From NCBI GenBank assembly GCA_024169445.1, contig JALKFA010000001.1:3720001-3784000 (forward strand): 64,000 nt of DNA, read 5' to 3'. The translations under genes and the position numbers were made by a program. Shown here piece after piece: positions 1-10,968 of the stretch (the stretch's first letter is position 1; each line of letters starts with the position of its first letter). The stretch is from Buttiauxella agrestis ATCC 33320. Lineage in GTDB: Bacteria > Pseudomonadota > Gammaproteobacteria > Enterobacterales > Enterobacteriaceae. The notes under the pieces were generated by a model. That model saw only the letters and a list, made by a program, of their open reading frames with translations. It had not been told where the DNA came from and ran no database searches.

Positions 1-202
1 GTTCTGCGGATTCTTTAATCGAGATCAGGTGACCATCAATACGGATTTTCAGGGCCTGAGTCACTTCAACACGGTCGCCCAGCTTGGCAATTTTGCCATC
101 AACGCTAACGCGGCCTGCGGAGATAATGGTTTCAATTTCACGGCGTGAACCGTGGCCGGCGCGAGCCAGGACTTTTTGTAACTTTTCGCTCTTATCGCTC
201 AT
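1..202 (-). CDS. rluB: RluB, 23S rRNA pseudouridine synthase (5' part only)
   Basis: Only the first 67 codons are in the window; the gene runs off the left edge. The peptide begins [20 protein letters not shown] and carries an S4-type RNA-binding domain (VLARAG...SRREIE...GRVSVDG). This matches the N-terminus of RluB, the enzyme making pseudouridine 2605 in 23S rRNA. The catalytic domain lies outside the window, so the distinction from sister enzymes rests on the N-terminus and on the neighbour yciO, which flanks rluB in E. coli. Confidence 0.85.
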   Translation of the reverse strand, partial: MSDKSEKLQKVLARAGHGSRREIETIISAGRVSVDGKIAKLGDRVEVTQALKIRIDGHLISIKESAE

Positions 203-297
203 TGAGCTTCCTCGGGTGTCGCCTTCACAGGCGTCGAATTGGGATAATGGGGCACATCAGCCCCATTTTAGGCCGGACAGTATAGCTGTAGATGCAC

Positions 298-918
298 TTA
301 TAAGAAAGGTTTTGCGTCGCCCACGCCTTCACGAATAACCACTGGTGCATCATCCGTTAAATCAACCACGGTTGTCGGTTGCTGGCCAAGATAACCACCG
401 TGGATAACCAGATCGACAACCTTCTCCAGGCGGTCTTTGATTTCTTCCGGATCTGACTCCGTAAACTCACTGCCTGGCAGCATCAGCGATGTTGATAACA
501 TCGGTTGGTCCAGGACTTCCAGCAAGGCTAACGCGATCGGATTCGACGGCACACGCAAACCGATGGTTTTGCGTTTTTCCTGCAACAAACGACGCGGAAC
601 TTCTTTGGTGCCTTTGAGAATAAAAGTGTAATTACCTGGCGTGTTATTTTTGATTAAGCGAAACGCCACGTTATCAACAAATGCGTAAGTTGAAAGCTCC
701 GACAAATCACGGCACATCAAGGTAAAATTGTGCCCGTCGGGTAGTTGACGAATGCGGCAAATACGCTCCATTGCCGTTTTATCTTCAAGTTTACAGCCCA
801 GCGCATAACCCGAGTCGGTTGGGTAAACAATCACGCCGCCCTTGCGAACAATTTCAACCGCCTGGTTGATCAGGCGCTGCTGTGGGTTATCCGGGTGAAT
901 ATAGAAAAATTGACTCAT
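298..918 (-). CDS. yciO: YciO, Sua5/YrdC/YciO-family protein
   Basis: 206 aa, the usual length for YciO. One Sua5/YrdC fold fills the protein, with the characteristic KGGVIVYPTDSGYALGC near residue 30. Relatives make threonylcarbamoyl-AMP for tRNA t6A; YciO itself is a paralogue whose physiological role is poorly defined. The start is MSQFFYIHPDNPQQ, because the upstream in-frame Met lies inside rnm. Its ATG overlaps the rnm stop by 4 bp (ATGA), so the two are translationally coupled. Confidence 0.92.
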   Translation of the reverse strand: MSQFFYIHPDNPQQRLINQAVEIVRKGGVIVYPTDSGYALGCKLEDKTAMERICRIRQLPDGHNFTLMCRDLSELSTYAFVDNVAFRLIKNNTPGNYTFILKGTKEVPRRLLQEKRKTIGLRVPSNPIALALLEVLDQPMLSTSLMLPGSEFTESDPEEIKDRLEKVVDLVIHGGYLGQQPTTVVDLTDDAPVVIREGVGDAKPFL

Positions 919-1796
919 AAAACCCTCTCTTTTGCGATGTGGCCGCCACCCCAATTCTGCCAGACAGGCACCACACCTGCCGGGAGCCAAAGCTTGCGTC
1001 CTAGCTCAATCCACGCACACGGCATATGGAAATCTGAGCCCTGTGATGCCAACAAATTAAACTGCTGGGCATAACTGGCAAGCTGGGTGCGCTCATTGGG
1101 GGCTTGCTGACACTGCGCGACTTCCATGGCATCGCCACCACTTTCGGCAAACTGCGCCAGCAATCTTTTCAGCCATTTAGCCGTCAGGTCATAACGGCCT
1201 GGATGTGCCAGAACCGCCTGCCCGCCAGAATGATGAATCACATCAATAGCTTGTTCTATTGTACACCACTGTGGCGGAACGTAACCGGTTTTCCCTTTTG
1301 CGAGATATTTCTTAAACACGTCCGCCATGGTCTTGGCTTTACCGCACTCCACCAGGTAACGTGCAAAATGCCCACGCGTGACTTCCCCGCCGTTGGCATG
1401 GCGCATCGCGCCTTCTAACGCACCGGGGATATGTGCTTTTTCAAGCCGTTCGGCGATCAACGCCGCACGTTGTACACGGCGCTCACTTTGTTGCGCCAAA
1501 AATTCCGCCAGTGCCGGGTGATGTTCATCAACACCTAACCCAACGATATGGATTTCATGATTTTCCCAGAGGGTGGAAATCTCAACACCACTGATTAAAC
1601 GCAATGGCAATTGCAGACGTGATACTGCTTCCCTTGCCGCGGCAATTCCGGCTACTGTGTCATGGTCGGTGATTGCCAGAATACCAACACGCATATCGAC
1701 AGCACGTTGCACCAACGCCTCGGGCGTTAACAGGCCATCTGACGCGGTGGTATGGCTATGTAAGTCGTAAATCACCGCAAGTGTGGGTTCGCTCAA
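915..1796 (-). CDS. rnm: RNase AM (Rnm/YciV/TrpH), PHP-domain 5'-3' exonuclease
   Basis: 293 aa PHP-family phosphoesterase. Metal-binding motifs are visible: DLHSHTTASDG (about 11-21), AITDHDT, GVEIST, LAHPGRY and a C-terminal GSDFH. E. coli RNase AM trims 5' ends of 5S, 16S and 23S rRNA precursors and hydrolyses 3',5'-bisphosphonucleotides. It is divergent from trp and heads the leftward rnm-yciO pair. Its promoter shares the roughly 140 bp gap with the trp promoter. Confidence 0.92.
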   Translation of the reverse strand: MSEPTLAVIYDLHSHTTASDGLLTPEALVQRAVDMRVGILAITDHDTVAGIAAAREAVSRLQLPLRLISGVEISTLWENHEIHIVGLGVDEHHPALAEFLAQQSERRVQRAALIAERLEKAHIPGALEGAMRHANGGEVTRGHFARYLVECGKAKTMADVFKKYLAKGKTGYVPPQWCTIEQAIDVIHHSGGQAVLAHPGRYDLTAKWLKRLLAQFAESGGDAMEVAQCQQAPNERTQLASYAQQFNLLASQGSDFHMPCAWIELGRKLWLPAGVVPVWQNWGGGHIAKERVL

Positions 1797-1872
1797 AATG
1801 GCTCCGGGTGTGTTAGTAAACTTAAAAAACGCCGCTCATCATAGCGATTTTATCGATAACTAAAAATCGCTA

Positions 1873-1907
1873 TTGACTTTGAATCATCGAACTAGTTAAC
1901 TAGTACG
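1873..1907 (+). promoter_or_regulatory. trp promoter with overlapping TrpR operator
   Basis: -35 TTGACT (1873-1878), a 17 bp spacer and -10 TTAACT (1896-1901). The -10 is embedded in the palindrome ACTAGTTAACTAGT (1891-1904), the core of the known TrpR operator. Tryptophan-loaded TrpR binding here would occlude RNA polymerase, as in E. coli. Confidence 0.92.
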
Positions 1908-1935
1908 CAAGTTCACACGATAAAGGTATCTGAAA

Positions 1936-1980
1936 ATGAAAGCGATAATCCGCATGCACAGCTGGTGGCGTACTTCCTGA
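1936..1980 (+). CDS. trpL: TrpL, trp operon leader peptide
   Basis: 14-codon ORF MKAIIRMHSWWRTS ending in TGA, just downstream of the trp promoter. Two adjacent Trp codons (10-11) are the attenuation sensor: ribosome stalling on them when Trp-tRNA is scarce favours the antiterminator. The WWRTS end is identical to E. coli TrpL while residues 5-8 differ (IRMH here), as expected for a peptide whose sequence matters only at the Trp codons. Confidence 0.95.
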   Translation: MKAIIRMHSWWRTS

Positions 1981-2027
1981 TAACGGGCAGTGTAATCGCT
2001 ATGGCTGTAATTCAGCCCAGATACCAG

Positions 2028-2054
2028 GCCCGCCAACGAAGCGGGCTTTTTTTT
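2028..2054 (+). terminator. trp attenuator
   Basis: GCCCGC (2028-2033) pairs with GCGGGC (2041-2046), followed by eight T residues (2047-2054). This is the 3:4 hairpin of trp attenuation. Upstream complementary stretches in 1975-2020 supply segments 1 and 2. It lies between trpL and trpE. Confidence 0.93.
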
Positions 2055-2076
2055 GAACAAAATATGAGAGCAGAAC

Positions 2077-3639
2077 ATGCAAACACAAAAACCAGCGCTC
2101 GAACTCCTGATTAATGAAGCGCCCTATCGCGATAACCCTGGCGCAGTTTTCCATCAGCTGTGCGGAGCGCGTCCGGCAACGTTGTTGCTGGAATCGGCAG
2201 ATATCGATAGTAAAGACGATTTGAAAAGCCTGCTGTTAGTTGACAGCGCGCTGCGCATTACTGCATTAGGTGACACTGTCACCATTCATGCGCTTTCAGA
2301 TAACGGTGCCTCACTGCTACCCCTGCTTGATGCCGCGCTGCCTGCGGGTGTTGAAAACACACACTCTCCGCAGGGCCGAGTTCTGCGCTTCCCGGTTGTT
2401 AGTTCCCTGCTGGATGAAGATGCGCGTCTGTGTTCGCTGTCAGTGTTCGATGCTTTCCGTTTAATGCAGGAACTGGTTACTGTGCCGGTCAATGAGCGCG
2501 AAGCGATGTTCTTCGGCGGCCTGTTTGCCTATGACCTGGTCGCGGGTTTTGAAGATTTACCAGAACTGGTGCAAGACAACCGTTGCCCTGACTACTGTTT
2601 TTATCTGGCTGAAACTCTGCTGGTTATTGACCATCAGAAAAAACACACCCGCATCCAGGCGAGCTTGTTTACCCCATCAGCCGCAGAAAAACAGCGTTTG
2701 CTTCAGCGCACTGCGCAGCTGATTAAACAAATGGAGCAAGAACCAGCTGCATTGCCGGTACAAAAAGTGGAACACATGACCTGCGAATGCAGCCAAAGCG
2801 ATGAAGAATTTGGCGACGTGGTTCGTAAGATGCAGAAAGCAATTCGCATCGGTGAGATATTCCAGGTCGTGCCATCGCGCCGTTTTTCACTGCCTTGCCC
2901 GTCTCCGCTCGCCGCTTATCAGACACTGAAAAAGAGCAATCCAAGCCCGTACATGTTCTTTATGCAGGATAACGACTTCACCCTGTTTGGTGCCTCACCG
3001 GAAAGCTCGCTCAAATATGATGCCACTTCGCGCCAGATTGAAATCTACCCGATTGCCGGGACTCGCCCGCGTGGCCGCCGTGCAGACGGAACGCTTGATC
3101 GCGATCTCGATAGCCGCATTGAACTGGAAATGCGTACCGACCATAAAGAGATGTCCGAGCACCTGATGCTGGTTGATTTAGCGCGTAACGACCTGGCGCG
3201 TATTTGCACGCCTGGCAGCCGTTATGTTGCAGACTTAACTAAAGTCGACCGTTATTCCTTTGTGATGCACCTGGTTTCGCGTGTGGTTGGCGAACTACAT
3301 AAAGATCTTGATGTACTGCACGCCTACCGCGCCTGCATGAATATGGGCACCCTGAGCGGCGCACCGAAAGTTCGTGCGATGCAGTTGATTGCCAAAGCCG
3401 AAGGCGTACGTCGTGGCAGTTATGGTGGTGCAGTGGGTTACTTCACCGCCCATGGTGATTTGGATACCTGCATCGTCATTCGCTCCGCCTACGTTGAAAA
3501 TGGCATCGCCACCGTTCAGGCCGGGGCTGGCGTGGTTCTGGACTCTGTGCCGCAATCTGAAGCCGATGAAACCCGCAACAAAGCCCGCGCTGTACTGCGC
3601 GCCATTGCTACCGCGCATCACGCACAGGAGATTTTCTGA
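2077..3639 (+). CDS. trpE: TrpE, anthranilate synthase component I
   Basis: 520 aa, the standard length. TrpE converts chorismate plus ammonia (from TrpG) to anthranilate, the first step of tryptophan synthesis. The N-terminal LLES motif (37-40) is the feedback tryptophan site. The C-terminal chorismate-binding domain carries [20 protein letters not shown] and the TLSGAPK stretch. The stop overlaps the trpD start (TGATG), the classic coupling that keeps the two subunits equimolar. Confidence 0.98.
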   Translation: MQTQKPALELLINEAPYRDNPGAVFHQLCGARPATLLLESADIDSKDDLKSLLLVDSALRITALGDTVTIHALSDNGASLLPLLDAALPAGVENTHSPQGRVLRFPVVSSLLDEDARLCSLSVFDAFRLMQELVTVPVNEREAMFFGGLFAYDLVAGFEDLPELVQDNRCPDYCFYLAETLLVIDHQKKHTRIQASLFTPSAAEKQRLLQRTAQLIKQMEQEPAALPVQKVEHMTCECSQSDEEFGDVVRKMQKAIRIGEIFQVVPSRRFSLPCPSPLAAYQTLKKSNPSPYMFFMQDNDFTLFGASPESSLKYDATSRQIEIYPIAGTRPRGRRADGTLDRDLDSRIELEMRTDHKEMSEHLMLVDLARNDLARICTPGSRYVADLTKVDRYSFVMHLVSRVVGELHKDLDVLHAYRACMNMGTLSGAPKVRAMQLIAKAEGVRRGSYGGAVGYFTAHGDLDTCIVIRSAYVENGIATVQAGAGVVLDSVPQSEADETRNKARAVLRAIATAHHAQEIF

Positions 3640-5234
3640 TGGCTGACATTCTGCTGCTCGATAACATCGACTCGTTCACCTATAACCTTGCCGATCAGCT
3701 GCGTGCCAATGGTCACAATGTGGTTATTTACCGCAATCACGTTCCTGCACAGACTTTAATTGAACGTCTGGCGACCATGGACAACCCGGTGCTGATGCTT
3801 TCGCCAGGCCCTGGTGCGCCAAGCGAAGCAGGTTGTATGCCTGAACTGTTAACGCGTCTGCGTGGCAAATTACCGATTATTGGTATTTGCCTGGGCCACC
3901 AGGCGATTGTTGAAGCTTACGGCGGTTATGTCGGTCAGGCAGGTGAAATTCTGCATGGCAAAGCGTCGATTATTTCTCACGATGGCGAGGCGATGTTTGC
4001 CGGTTTGCCTAACCCGCTTCCTGTAGCCCGTTATCACTCACTAGTTGGCAGCAATATTCCGGCGGGTTTAACCATTAACGCCCATTTTGAGGGCATGGTG
4101 ATGGCGGTTCGCCACGATGCAGATCGGGTGTGTGGTTTCCAGTTCCATCCGGAATCCATTCTGACCACCCATGGTGCACGTTTGCTTGAACAAACTCTCG
4201 ACTGGGCGCTGCTGAAATTAAAACAAGCCAACACGCTGCAACCTATTCTCGACAAGCTTTACCAGGCGCAAACCCTGAGCCGCGAAGAGAGCCACCAGCT
4301 GTTTGCCGCCATTGTGCGTGGCGAGTTGAAACCTGAACAACTGGCGGCGGCGCTGGTCAGTATGAAAGTACGTGGTGAACATCCGAATGAAATCGCTGGT
4401 GCAGCCACCGCGTTGCTGGAAGCCGCAGCACCGTTCCCAAGCCCGGACTATCCGTTTGCTGACATCGTCGGTACCGGTGGCGATGGCAGTAACAGCATCA
4501 ATATTTCCACCGCCAGCGCCTTTGTTGCCGCCGCGGTTGGGCTGAAAGTAGCCAAACACGGTAATCGCAGCGTTTCCAGCAAATCTGGCTCGTCGGATTT
4601 ACTGGCCGCCTTCGGTATTAACCTGGAAATGAGTGCCGAATCGTCGCGTAAAGCCCTTGACGATTTGGGCGTCTGCTTCCTGTTTGCACCGAAATACCAC
4701 ACTGGTTTTCGCCACGCGATGCCTGTGCGCCAGCAGCTAAAAACGCGCACCTTGTTCAATGTGCTTGGGCCGTTGATTAACCCCGCACATCCACAGATGG
4801 CGCTGATTGGTGTCTACAGTGCGGAACTGGTGTTGCCGATTGCAGAAACGTTGCGTGTGCTGGGATACAAACGTGCGGCAGTGGTACACAGCGGCGGTAT
4901 GGATGAAGTTTCTCTGCATGCCACCACTCAGGTTGCCGAACTTCACGATGGCGAGATCAAAAGCTACCAACTGGAAGCCACCGACTTTGGCCTGCCAGCT
5001 TATCATCAGGATCAGCTGGCAGGCGGTACGCCAGAAGAAAATCGTGACATTCTCACCCGCCTGTTACAAGGTAAAGGAGAGACTGCTCATGAGTCTGCAG
5101 TAGCCGCGAACGTCGCTATGTTAATGCGTCTGCATGGGCAAGAAGATCTAAAAGCGAACGCACAACGAGTGCTGGAAGTGTTGCGCAGCGGCGCGGCATA
5201 TGACCGGGTTACAGCACTGGCCGGAAGAGGATAA
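3639..5234 (+). CDS. trpD: TrpGD, glutamine amidotransferase / anthranilate phosphoribosyltransferase
   Basis: 531 aa natural fusion. Residues 1 to about 195 are a class I glutamine amidotransferase with nucleophile Cys84 in GICLGHQ and the FQFHPES His/Glu motif. From about residue 200 follows anthranilate phosphoribosyltransferase, with the [15 protein letters not shown] phosphoribosyl-binding loop and [13 protein letters not shown]. The fusion is typical of Enterobacteriaceae. It supplies ammonia to TrpE and then converts anthranilate to phosphoribosyl-anthranilate. Confidence 0.98.
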   Translation: MADILLLDNIDSFTYNLADQLRANGHNVVIYRNHVPAQTLIERLATMDNPVLMLSPGPGAPSEAGCMPELLTRLRGKLPIIGICLGHQAIVEAYGGYVGQAGEILHGKASIISHDGEAMFAGLPNPLPVARYHSLVGSNIPAGLTINAHFEGMVMAVRHDADRVCGFQFHPESILTTHGARLLEQTLDWALLKLKQANTLQPILDKLYQAQTLSREESHQLFAAIVRGELKPEQLAAALVSMKVRGEHPNEIAGAATALLEAAAPFPSPDYPFADIVGTGGDGSNSINISTASAFVAAAVGLKVAKHGNRSVSSKSGSSDLLAAFGINLEMSAESSRKALDDLGVCFLFAPKYHTGFRHAMPVRQQLKTRTLFNVLGPLINPAHPQMALIGVYSAELVLPIAETLRVLGYKRAAVVHSGGMDEVSLHATTQVAELHDGEIKSYQLEATDFGLPAYHQDQLAGGTPEENRDILTRLLQGKGETAHESAVAANVAMLMRLHGQEDLKANAQRVLEVLRSGAAYDRVTALAGRG

Positions 5235-5237
5235 GTC

Positions 5238-6599
5238 ATGCAGGAAACCGTATTAAAGAAAATCGTCGATGATAAGGCGATCTGGGTTGAAGCACGCAAG
5301 CAACAACAACCCCTGGCAAGTTTCCAGAACAACATTGTGCCGGCGACACGCAACTTTTATCACGCACTGCAAGGTGCCCGAACTGCCTTTATTCTGGAGT
5401 GCAAAAAAGCGTCTCCGTCCAAAGGCGTGATCCGTGATGATTTTGACCCGGCACGCATTGCCAACGTCTATAAGCACTACGCGTCTGCTATCTCGGTACT
5501 GACAGACGAGAAATACTTCCAGGGCAGTTTTGATTTCCTGCCCATTGTCAGCAACATCGTCACGCAACCGGTGTTGTGCAAAGACTTTATTATCGACGCC
5601 TATCAGATTCTGCTGGCGCGTTTTTATCAGGCCGATGCTTGTCTGCTGATGTTGTCGGTGCTCGATGACGAACAGTATCGCCAGCTTGCTGCTGTTGCGC
5701 ATAGCCTGAATATGGGCGTGCTGACAGAAGTGAGTAATGAAGAAGAGCTGGAACGTGCGATTGAGCTGAAAGCTAAAGTTGTCGGTATCAACAACCGCGA
5801 CCTGCGCGATTTATCCATCGACCTGAACCGCACTCGCCAACTCGCGCCTCGTTTAGGCCACGGTGTGACGGTTATCAGCGAATCGGGGATCGGCAACTAC
5901 GGCCAGATCCGTGAACTCAGCCACTTTGCTAACGGCTTCCTGATTGGTTCGGCCCTGATGGGTGAAGATGACCTGAATGCTGCGGTTCGCCGTGTAACGT
6001 TGGGTGAAAACAAAGTCTGTGGCCTGACTCGTCCGCAAGATGCCCGCGCCGCCTTCGAAGCCGGGGCAATTTATGGCGGCCTGATTTTTGTGCCTGCATC
6101 ACCGCGTTTTGTCAGCGATGAAACAGCCGCTGCAGTTATTGCCGCAACGCCGCTGAAATATGTCGGAGTGTTCCGCGACACGCCAGTTGACAATGTCGTG
6201 CAAAAAGCAGAGCAATTTAATCTCGCCGCCGTGCAGCTGCATGGCGAAGAAAACCAGGCCTATATAGACCAACTTCGCGCAGCCCTTCCGGCAAGTGTCC
6301 AAATCTGGAAAGCGTTAAGTGTCAAAGAAAGCCTGCCCGCTCGTGATTTAAACCATATCGATAAATACCTGTTCGACAACGGCCAGGGCGGTAGCGGCCA
6401 ACGTTTTGATTGGTCACTCCTTGCAGGCCAGAATCTGGAAAACGTGATTCTCGCTGGCGGACTGGGTGCGGATAACTGCATAGAAGCAGCGAAAGCGGGC
6501 TGCGTAGGTTTAGATTTCAACTCAGGTGTCGAAAGCGCACCGGGTATTAAAGATGCTAACAAGCTGGCTGCCGTCTTCCAGACGCTGCGGGCTTACTAA
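5238..6599 (+). CDS. trpC: TrpCF, indole-3-glycerol-phosphate synthase / PRA isomerase
   Basis: 453 aa bifunctional enzyme made of two TIM barrels. The first (about 1-255) is IGP synthase, with [10 protein letters not shown] and [11 protein letters not shown]. The second (from about 256, [12 protein letters not shown]) is phosphoribosylanthranilate isomerase. Together they perform the third and fourth trp steps. It starts 3 nt after trpD ends and is co-transcribed. Confidence 0.98.
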   Translation: MQETVLKKIVDDKAIWVEARKQQQPLASFQNNIVPATRNFYHALQGARTAFILECKKASPSKGVIRDDFDPARIANVYKHYASAISVLTDEKYFQGSFDFLPIVSNIVTQPVLCKDFIIDAYQILLARFYQADACLLMLSVLDDEQYRQLAAVAHSLNMGVLTEVSNEEELERAIELKAKVVGINNRDLRDLSIDLNRTRQLAPRLGHGVTVISESGIGNYGQIRELSHFANGFLIGSALMGEDDLNAAVRRVTLGENKVCGLTRPQDARAAFEAGAIYGGLIFVPASPRFVSDETAAAVIAATPLKYVGVFRDTPVDNVVQKAEQFNLAAVQLHGEENQAYIDQLRAALPASVQIWKALSVKESLPARDLNHIDKYLFDNGQGGSGQRFDWSLLAGQNLENVILAGGLGADNCIEAAKAGCVGLDFNSGVESAPGIKDANKLAAVFQTLRAY

Positions 6600-6609
6600 G
6601 GAAAATATC

Positions 6610-7800
6610 ATGACATTATTGAATCCCTATTTTGGTGAGTTTGGCGGCATGTACGTGCCACAAATTTTGATGCCTGCACTGCGCCAACTGGAAGAAGCGT
6701 TTGTAGCAGCACAAAGCGATGCAGAATTTCAGGCTGAATTTAACGACCTGCTAAAAAACTACGCCGGCCGTCCAACAGCGCTGACCAAGTGCCGCAACCT
6801 GACAGCCGGCACCAAAACTACCCTCTATTTAAAACGTGAAGATTTGCTGCACGGCGGCGCGCACAAAACTAACCAGGTGCTCGGCCAGGCGTTGCTGGCA
6901 AAGAAAATGGGCAAAACTGAGATCATCGCCGAAACCGGTGCGGGTCAACACGGTGTGGCATCAGCCTTAGCCAGCGCCCTGCTCGGCCTGAAATGCCGCA
7001 TCTACATGGGCGCAAAAGACGTTGAGCGCCAGTCGCCAAACGTGTTCCGTATGCGTTTGATGGGTGCAGAAGTCATCCCAGTACATAGTGGTTCCGCCAC
7101 ATTGAAAGATGCGTGTAACGAAGCGCTGCGCGATTGGTCCGGCAGCTACGAAACCGCGCACTATATGCTCGGCACCGCAGCCGGCCCGCATCCATTCCCG
7201 ACTATCGTGCGTGAATTCCAGCGCATGATTGGCGAAGAAACCAAAGCGCAGATCCTTGAAAAAGAAGGCCGTCTGCCAGATGCGGTTATCGCCTGTGTCG
7301 GCGGTGGTTCGAATGCCATCGGCATGTTTGCTGATTTCATCAACGAACCTAAAGTCGGCCTGATTGGTGTTGAACCGGCGGGTCACGGTATCGAAAGCGG
7401 TGAACACGGCGCGCCACTGAAACATGGCCGTGTGGGGATTTACTTCGGTATGAAATCGCCGATGATGCAAACCGACGAAGGCCAAATCGAAGAGTCGTAT
7501 TCCATCTCTGCCGGTCTGGACTTCCCGTCTGTCGGGCCGCAGCATGCACACCTCAACAGCATTGGCCGTGCAGATTATGTTTCGATTACCGATGACGAAG
7601 CTCTGGAAGCCTTCAAAACGTTGTGTCTCAAAGAAGGGATTATCCCGGCACTGGAATCTTCACACGCGCTGGCTCACGCCCTGAAGATGATGAAAGAAAA
7701 TCCAGAAAAAGAACAACTGTTGGTGGTGAACCTCTCTGGCCGTGGTGACAAAGACATCTTCACCGTTCACGACATTTTGAAAGCGCGAGGGGAAATCTAA
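6610..7800 (+). CDS. trpB: TrpB, tryptophan synthase beta chain
   Basis: 396 aa PLP enzyme that condenses indole with serine. The PLP Schiff-base lysine is K86 in HGGAHKTNQ, and the phosphate-binding GGGSNAIG loop is present. The start [13 protein letters not shown] follows an AAGGAAAATATC leader; an earlier in-frame Met lies inside trpC. The stop overlaps the trpA ATG by one base. Confidence 0.98.
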   Translation: MTLLNPYFGEFGGMYVPQILMPALRQLEEAFVAAQSDAEFQAEFNDLLKNYAGRPTALTKCRNLTAGTKTTLYLKREDLLHGGAHKTNQVLGQALLAKKMGKTEIIAETGAGQHGVASALASALLGLKCRIYMGAKDVERQSPNVFRMRLMGAEVIPVHSGSATLKDACNEALRDWSGSYETAHYMLGTAAGPHPFPTIVREFQRMIGEETKAQILEKEGRLPDAVIACVGGGSNAIGMFADFINEPKVGLIGVEPAGHGIESGEHGAPLKHGRVGIYFGMKSPMMQTDEGQIEESYSISAGLDFPSVGPQHAHLNSIGRADYVSITDDEALEAFKTLCLKEGIIPALESSHALAHALKMMKENPEKEQLLVVNLSGRGDKDIFTVHDILKARGEI

Positions 7801-8609
7801 TGGAACGTTATCAACACGCATTTGAGCAGTTACAAGAACGCCGCGAAGGTGCATTTGTTCCTTTCGTGACTCTGGGTGATCCATCACCAGAACAGTCTTT
7901 GAAGATCATCGACACGTTGATTGAAGCGGGTGCTGACGCGCTGGAGTTGGGTATTCCTTTCTCTGACCCGTTAGCTGATGGCCCAACCATTCAGAATGCC
8001 GCACTGCGTGCATTTGCCGCCGGTGTCACCCCAACACAATGCTTTGAAATGCTGGCGGTAATTCGCCAGAAACACCCAACCATCCCAATTGGCTTACTGA
8101 TGTACGCCAACCTGGTGTTTAACCGTGGCATTGATGAGTTTTATGCACTGTGCGCCAAAGTGGGTGTCGATTCGGTGCTGATTGCCGATGTGCCGATTGA
8201 AGAGTCTGCGCCTTTCCGCCAGGCCGCCATGCGCCACAACGTTGCGCCAATCTTCATTTGCCCACCGAATGCCGATGACGCGCTGCTGCGTGAAATCGCC
8301 ACACATGGTCGCGGTTATACTTATCTGTTGTCTCGTGCTGGTGTAACCGGTGCCGAAACACGCGCTCAATTGCCGCTTCATCACCTGGTGGAAAAGCTGG
8401 CTGAGTTTGGTGCAGCCCCTTCACTGCAAGGTTTTGGGATTTCTGAACCTTCGCAAGTTAAGGATGCGGTTGCTGCGGGCGCTGCCGGGGCGATTTCAGG
8501 TTCGGCCATTGTGAAGATTATCGAGCAGAATCTTGATAAGCCGGAAGTGATGTTAAGCGAGTTGAAAGCTTTTGTGCAGAGCTTGAAAGCCGCGACGCGC
8601 ACGGCATAA
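7800..8609 (+). CDS. trpA: TrpA, tryptophan synthase alpha chain
   Basis: 269 aa TIM-barrel enzyme that cleaves indole-3-glycerol phosphate to indole, which is channelled to TrpB. Catalytic Glu49 ([10 protein letters not shown]) and Asp60 (DPLADGP) are both present. Last gene of the trp operon, followed at once by a hairpin. Confidence 0.98.
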   Translation: MERYQHAFEQLQERREGAFVPFVTLGDPSPEQSLKIIDTLIEAGADALELGIPFSDPLADGPTIQNAALRAFAAGVTPTQCFEMLAVIRQKHPTIPIGLLMYANLVFNRGIDEFYALCAKVGVDSVLIADVPIEESAPFRQAAMRHNVAPIFICPPNADDALLREIATHGRGYTYLLSRAGVTGAETRAQLPLHHLVEKLAEFGAAPSLQGFGISEPSQVKDAVAAGAAGAISGSAIVKIIEQNLDKPEVMLSELKAFVQSLKAATRTA

Positions 8610-8619
8610 GCAAACACAG

Positions 8620-8646
8620 AGGCCGGAGCAATTCCGGCCTTTGTTA
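8620..8646 (+). terminator. trp operon terminator
   Basis: AGGCCGGA (8620-8627) and TCCGGCCT (8633-8640) form a GC-rich stem with a 5 nt loop, followed by TTGTT. It lies between convergent trpA and ompW and could serve both. Confidence 0.8.
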
Positions 8647-8657
8647 TCTCAACAACA

Positions 8658-9290
8658 TTAGAAACGATAACCCGCCGAGAACATAAACACCCACGGATCG
8701 ATACGCGTATTGATGTTCTGCTGCTCGCCACCGGCTTTAAACTTCACTTCAGTGTCGATATCCATGTACCAAACCGACATGTTCAGCAGCCAGTTTTCAT
8801 TGATCATGTAATCCAGCCCCACCTGGCCTGCCACACCCCACGAATCTTTAACGCTCAAATCCGATAAGCCTGCATCTTTGCCGGTCTGGTTAAAATCAGC
8901 ATCAAAGAAAGTGGTGTAGTTAATACCCACGCCGACATACGGGCGAACTTTACTTTGCGCATTACCAAAGTACCACTGCGCCATCAGTGTTGGCGGCAAT
9001 TGGCTCACGGTTGCGATGTCGCCCGTTGGCCCTAAGCCAACGTGATGACGAAATGGAGTGGCGGCCAGTAGTTCGATACCGATGTTATCCGTCACCATGT
9101 AATCAAATGTCAGTCCCAGTTGGGTATTGTTGCTGACGCTAAACCCGCCCATTCCCAGCACATTGTCCGAACCCTCCGTTGGACGCACGGTTGCAGAACC
9201 GGCGCGCATGAAGAATTCACCTTGTTGATGTGCCAGCGCTTCACCTGACAAACAGGTTAATGCGAGTAACGCCACAGACAGTTTTTTCAT
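8658..9290 (-). CDS. ompW: OmpW, eight-stranded outer membrane protein
   Basis: 210 aa with a signal peptide (MKKLSVALLALTCLSGEALA, cleavage near A20-H21), alternating beta-strand pattern and C-terminal Phe (GYRF), typical of outer membrane barrels. OmpW forms a small hydrophobic channel and is used by some colicins. It is preceded by a good SD (GGAGAGGG). In E. coli, yciEFG lie between trpA and ompW; here they are absent. Confidence 0.95.
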   Translation of the reverse strand: MKKLSVALLALTCLSGEALAHQQGEFFMRAGSATVRPTEGSDNVLGMGGFSVSNNTQLGLTFDYMVTDNIGIELLAATPFRHHVGLGPTGDIATVSQLPPTLMAQWYFGNAQSKVRPYVGVGINYTTFFDADFNQTGKDAGLSDLSVKDSWGVAGQVGLDYMINENWLLNMSVWYMDIDTEVKFKAGGEQQNINTRIDPWVFMFSAGYRF

Positions 9291-9330
9291 AGCCCTCTCC
9301 TTGTTATGGTTTTAACAGCGGGCTGAATAT

Positions 9331-9368
9331 ACTCATTAATGAGTACAAAGTGATCTAGCATCGATCAC
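9331..9368. promoter_or_regulatory. palindromes in the ompW-yciC divergent region
   Basis: Two inverted repeats sit 40-80 bp upstream of ompW. One is the perfect 14 bp palindrome ACTCATTAATGAGT (9331-9344). The other is GTGATC-N7-GATCAC (9350-9368). The second resembles CRP/FNR half-sites but has the wrong spacing for either. These are probably operators for ompW; the factor is unknown. Confidence 0.4.
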
Positions 9369-9566
9369 ACTTCACTGGCTAATTTAACATTTAATGATCT
9401 GGATTAATTTTTCCGCATATTACTTAAAATGCCACTTACCCACTCCAGATCAATTTTTCTTACTGACAGTAACTTACTCAAGGCTTACATCTTGTCGGTG
9501 CCACATCCCTTCAACCAGGGTACAATTGGCCGCTGATTTTTAACCGAGCAACATCAAGGAGAGTGC

Positions 9567-10310
9567 ATGTCTATCACGGCGGGTTCTGTGTACCGTGACA
9601 CGGGGAATTTTCTACGCAATCAGTTTGTTACTGTCTTACTGATCGCGTTGCTTTGTGCTTTTATTTCGGTTGTGATCGGTCACGCCTTTTCACCCAGCGA
9701 CGAGCAAATGTCTATCCTTAGTGAGGGAGATAATTTAGCCAATAGCGTTGGGCTGTTTGACCTTGTGCAGAACATGACGCCTGAGCAACAGCAAGTGCTA
9801 CTCAAAGCCTCTGCGGCTTCGACATTTTCTGGTCTGATCGGCAATGCTATCCTCGCAGGTAGCGTGCTTGTACTTATCCAGATGGTCAGTGCCGGACAAC
9901 GTGTGAGTGCCCTTCGCGCCATTGGCACATCGGCGCCTGTGTTACCAAAAATCTTTATTCTGATGTTCCTGACCACTTTCCTGGTGCAAATTGGCATTAT
10001 GCTGATTGTGGTTCCGGGTGTGCTGTTAGCGATTCTGCTTTCATTTGCACCGGTTATGGTTGTTCAGGATAAAGCGGGTGTTTTCCAGTCACTGCGCAGC
10101 AGCATGCGTCTTGCCTGGGCAAATATGCGTCTGGTCGCACCTGCGGTGATTAGCTGGTTACTGGCGAAAACTGCTCTTTTGATGCTCGCGTCTTCATTTG
10201 CAGCACTCTCACCGTCTGTTGGCGCGGTGATTGCAAATACGATCAGCAACCTTATTTCTGCGGTGTTGCTCATCTATTTATTCCGTTTGTATATGCTGGT
10301 TCGCCAATAA
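9567..10310 (+). CDS. yciC: YciC, inner membrane protein (UPF0259)
   Basis: 247 aa protein with about six hydrophobic segments and an amphipathic acidic stretch around residues 35-75. It matches the YciC family, an integral membrane protein of unknown function. A strong SD (AAGGAGAG) precedes the ATG. The neighbours ompW and yciB are conserved from E. coli. Confidence 0.9.
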   Translation: MSITAGSVYRDTGNFLRNQFVTVLLIALLCAFISVVIGHAFSPSDEQMSILSEGDNLANSVGLFDLVQNMTPEQQQVLLKASAASTFSGLIGNAILAGSVLVLIQMVSAGQRVSALRAIGTSAPVLPKIFILMFLTTFLVQIGIMLIVVPGVLLAILLSFAPVMVVQDKAGVFQSLRSSMRLAWANMRLVAPAVISWLLAKTALLMLASSFAALSPSVGAVIANTISNLISAVLLIYLFRLYMLVRQ

Positions 10311-10362
10311 CTTTCACCTGCTCCTGAGCATGGCGCTCAGGAGTCATTTTACGGAACAGATT

Positions 10363-10899
10363 ATGAAGCAGTTTCTCGACTTCCTGCCCCTGATTGTCTT
10401 CTTCGCATTCTACAAAATGTACGATATCTACGTGGCTTCCGGTGCGCTGATTGTCGCCACCGGTTTTGCACTGGTGTACAGCTGGTACAAATTCCGCAAG
10501 CTGGAAAAAATGGCGCTGATCACCTTCCTGATGGTGGCTGTATTCGGCGGCCTGACGCTATTCTTCCATAACGATGAATTTATCAAATGGAAAGTGACGG
10601 TGATTTACGGGTTGTTTGCTGCCGCGTTGCTGATTAGCCAGTTCTTCATGGGCAAACCGTTGATTCAACGCATGTTGGGTAAAGAAATCTCGCTGCCAGA
10701 AACGGTATGGTCGCGGCTGAACATCGCCTGGGCACTGTTCTTTATCGCCTGCGGTGCGCTGAACATTTATGTAGCTTTTTGGCTGCCACAAAGCGTGTGG
10801 GTCAACTTTAAAGTGTTTGGACTGACAGCTGCCACACTGGTGTTTACTCTGCTCAGCGGCGTGTATATCTACAAGCATATGCCGCAAGAAGAGAAGTAA
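10363..10899 (+). CDS. yciB: YciB (IspZ), inner membrane intracellular septation protein
   Basis: 178 aa (E. coli 179) with five or six transmembrane helices and opening [20 protein letters not shown]. YciB influences cell envelope synthesis and septation, interacting with division and elongation proteins. The start is the Met 52 nt after yciC, because the longer reading frame begins inside yciC. Confidence 0.93.
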   Translation: MKQFLDFLPLIVFFAFYKMYDIYVASGALIVATGFALVYSWYKFRKLEKMALITFLMVAVFGGLTLFFHNDEFIKWKVTVIYGLFAAALLISQFFMGKPLIQRMLGKEISLPETVWSRLNIAWALFFIACGALNIYVAFWLPQSVWVNFKVFGLTAATLVFTLLSGVYIYKHMPQEEK

Positions 10900-10919
10900 T
10901 TCTCAAGCTTTAAGGCAAA

Positions 10920-10949
10920 AAAAAGCACACCTTTAAAAGTGTGCTTTTT
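10920..10949. terminator. bidirectional terminator yciB / glycine-zipper gene
   Basis: AAAAGCACAC (10921-10930) pairs perfectly with GTGTGCTTTT (10939-10948). An A-run on the left and a T-run on the right let it work in both directions between convergent genes. Confidence 0.9.
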
Positions 10950-10968
10950 CATTTCTGGCAATGAACAA

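Noticed and set aside
6967-7551. 194-codon open frame antisense to trpB
   Set aside because: Shadow of strongly biased trpB codons; no SD and no family resemblance.
9350-9368. CRP site upstream of ompW
   Set aside because: GTGATC and GATCAC are separated by 7 nt, so TGTGA-N6-TCACA is not met; kept only as an unassigned palindrome.
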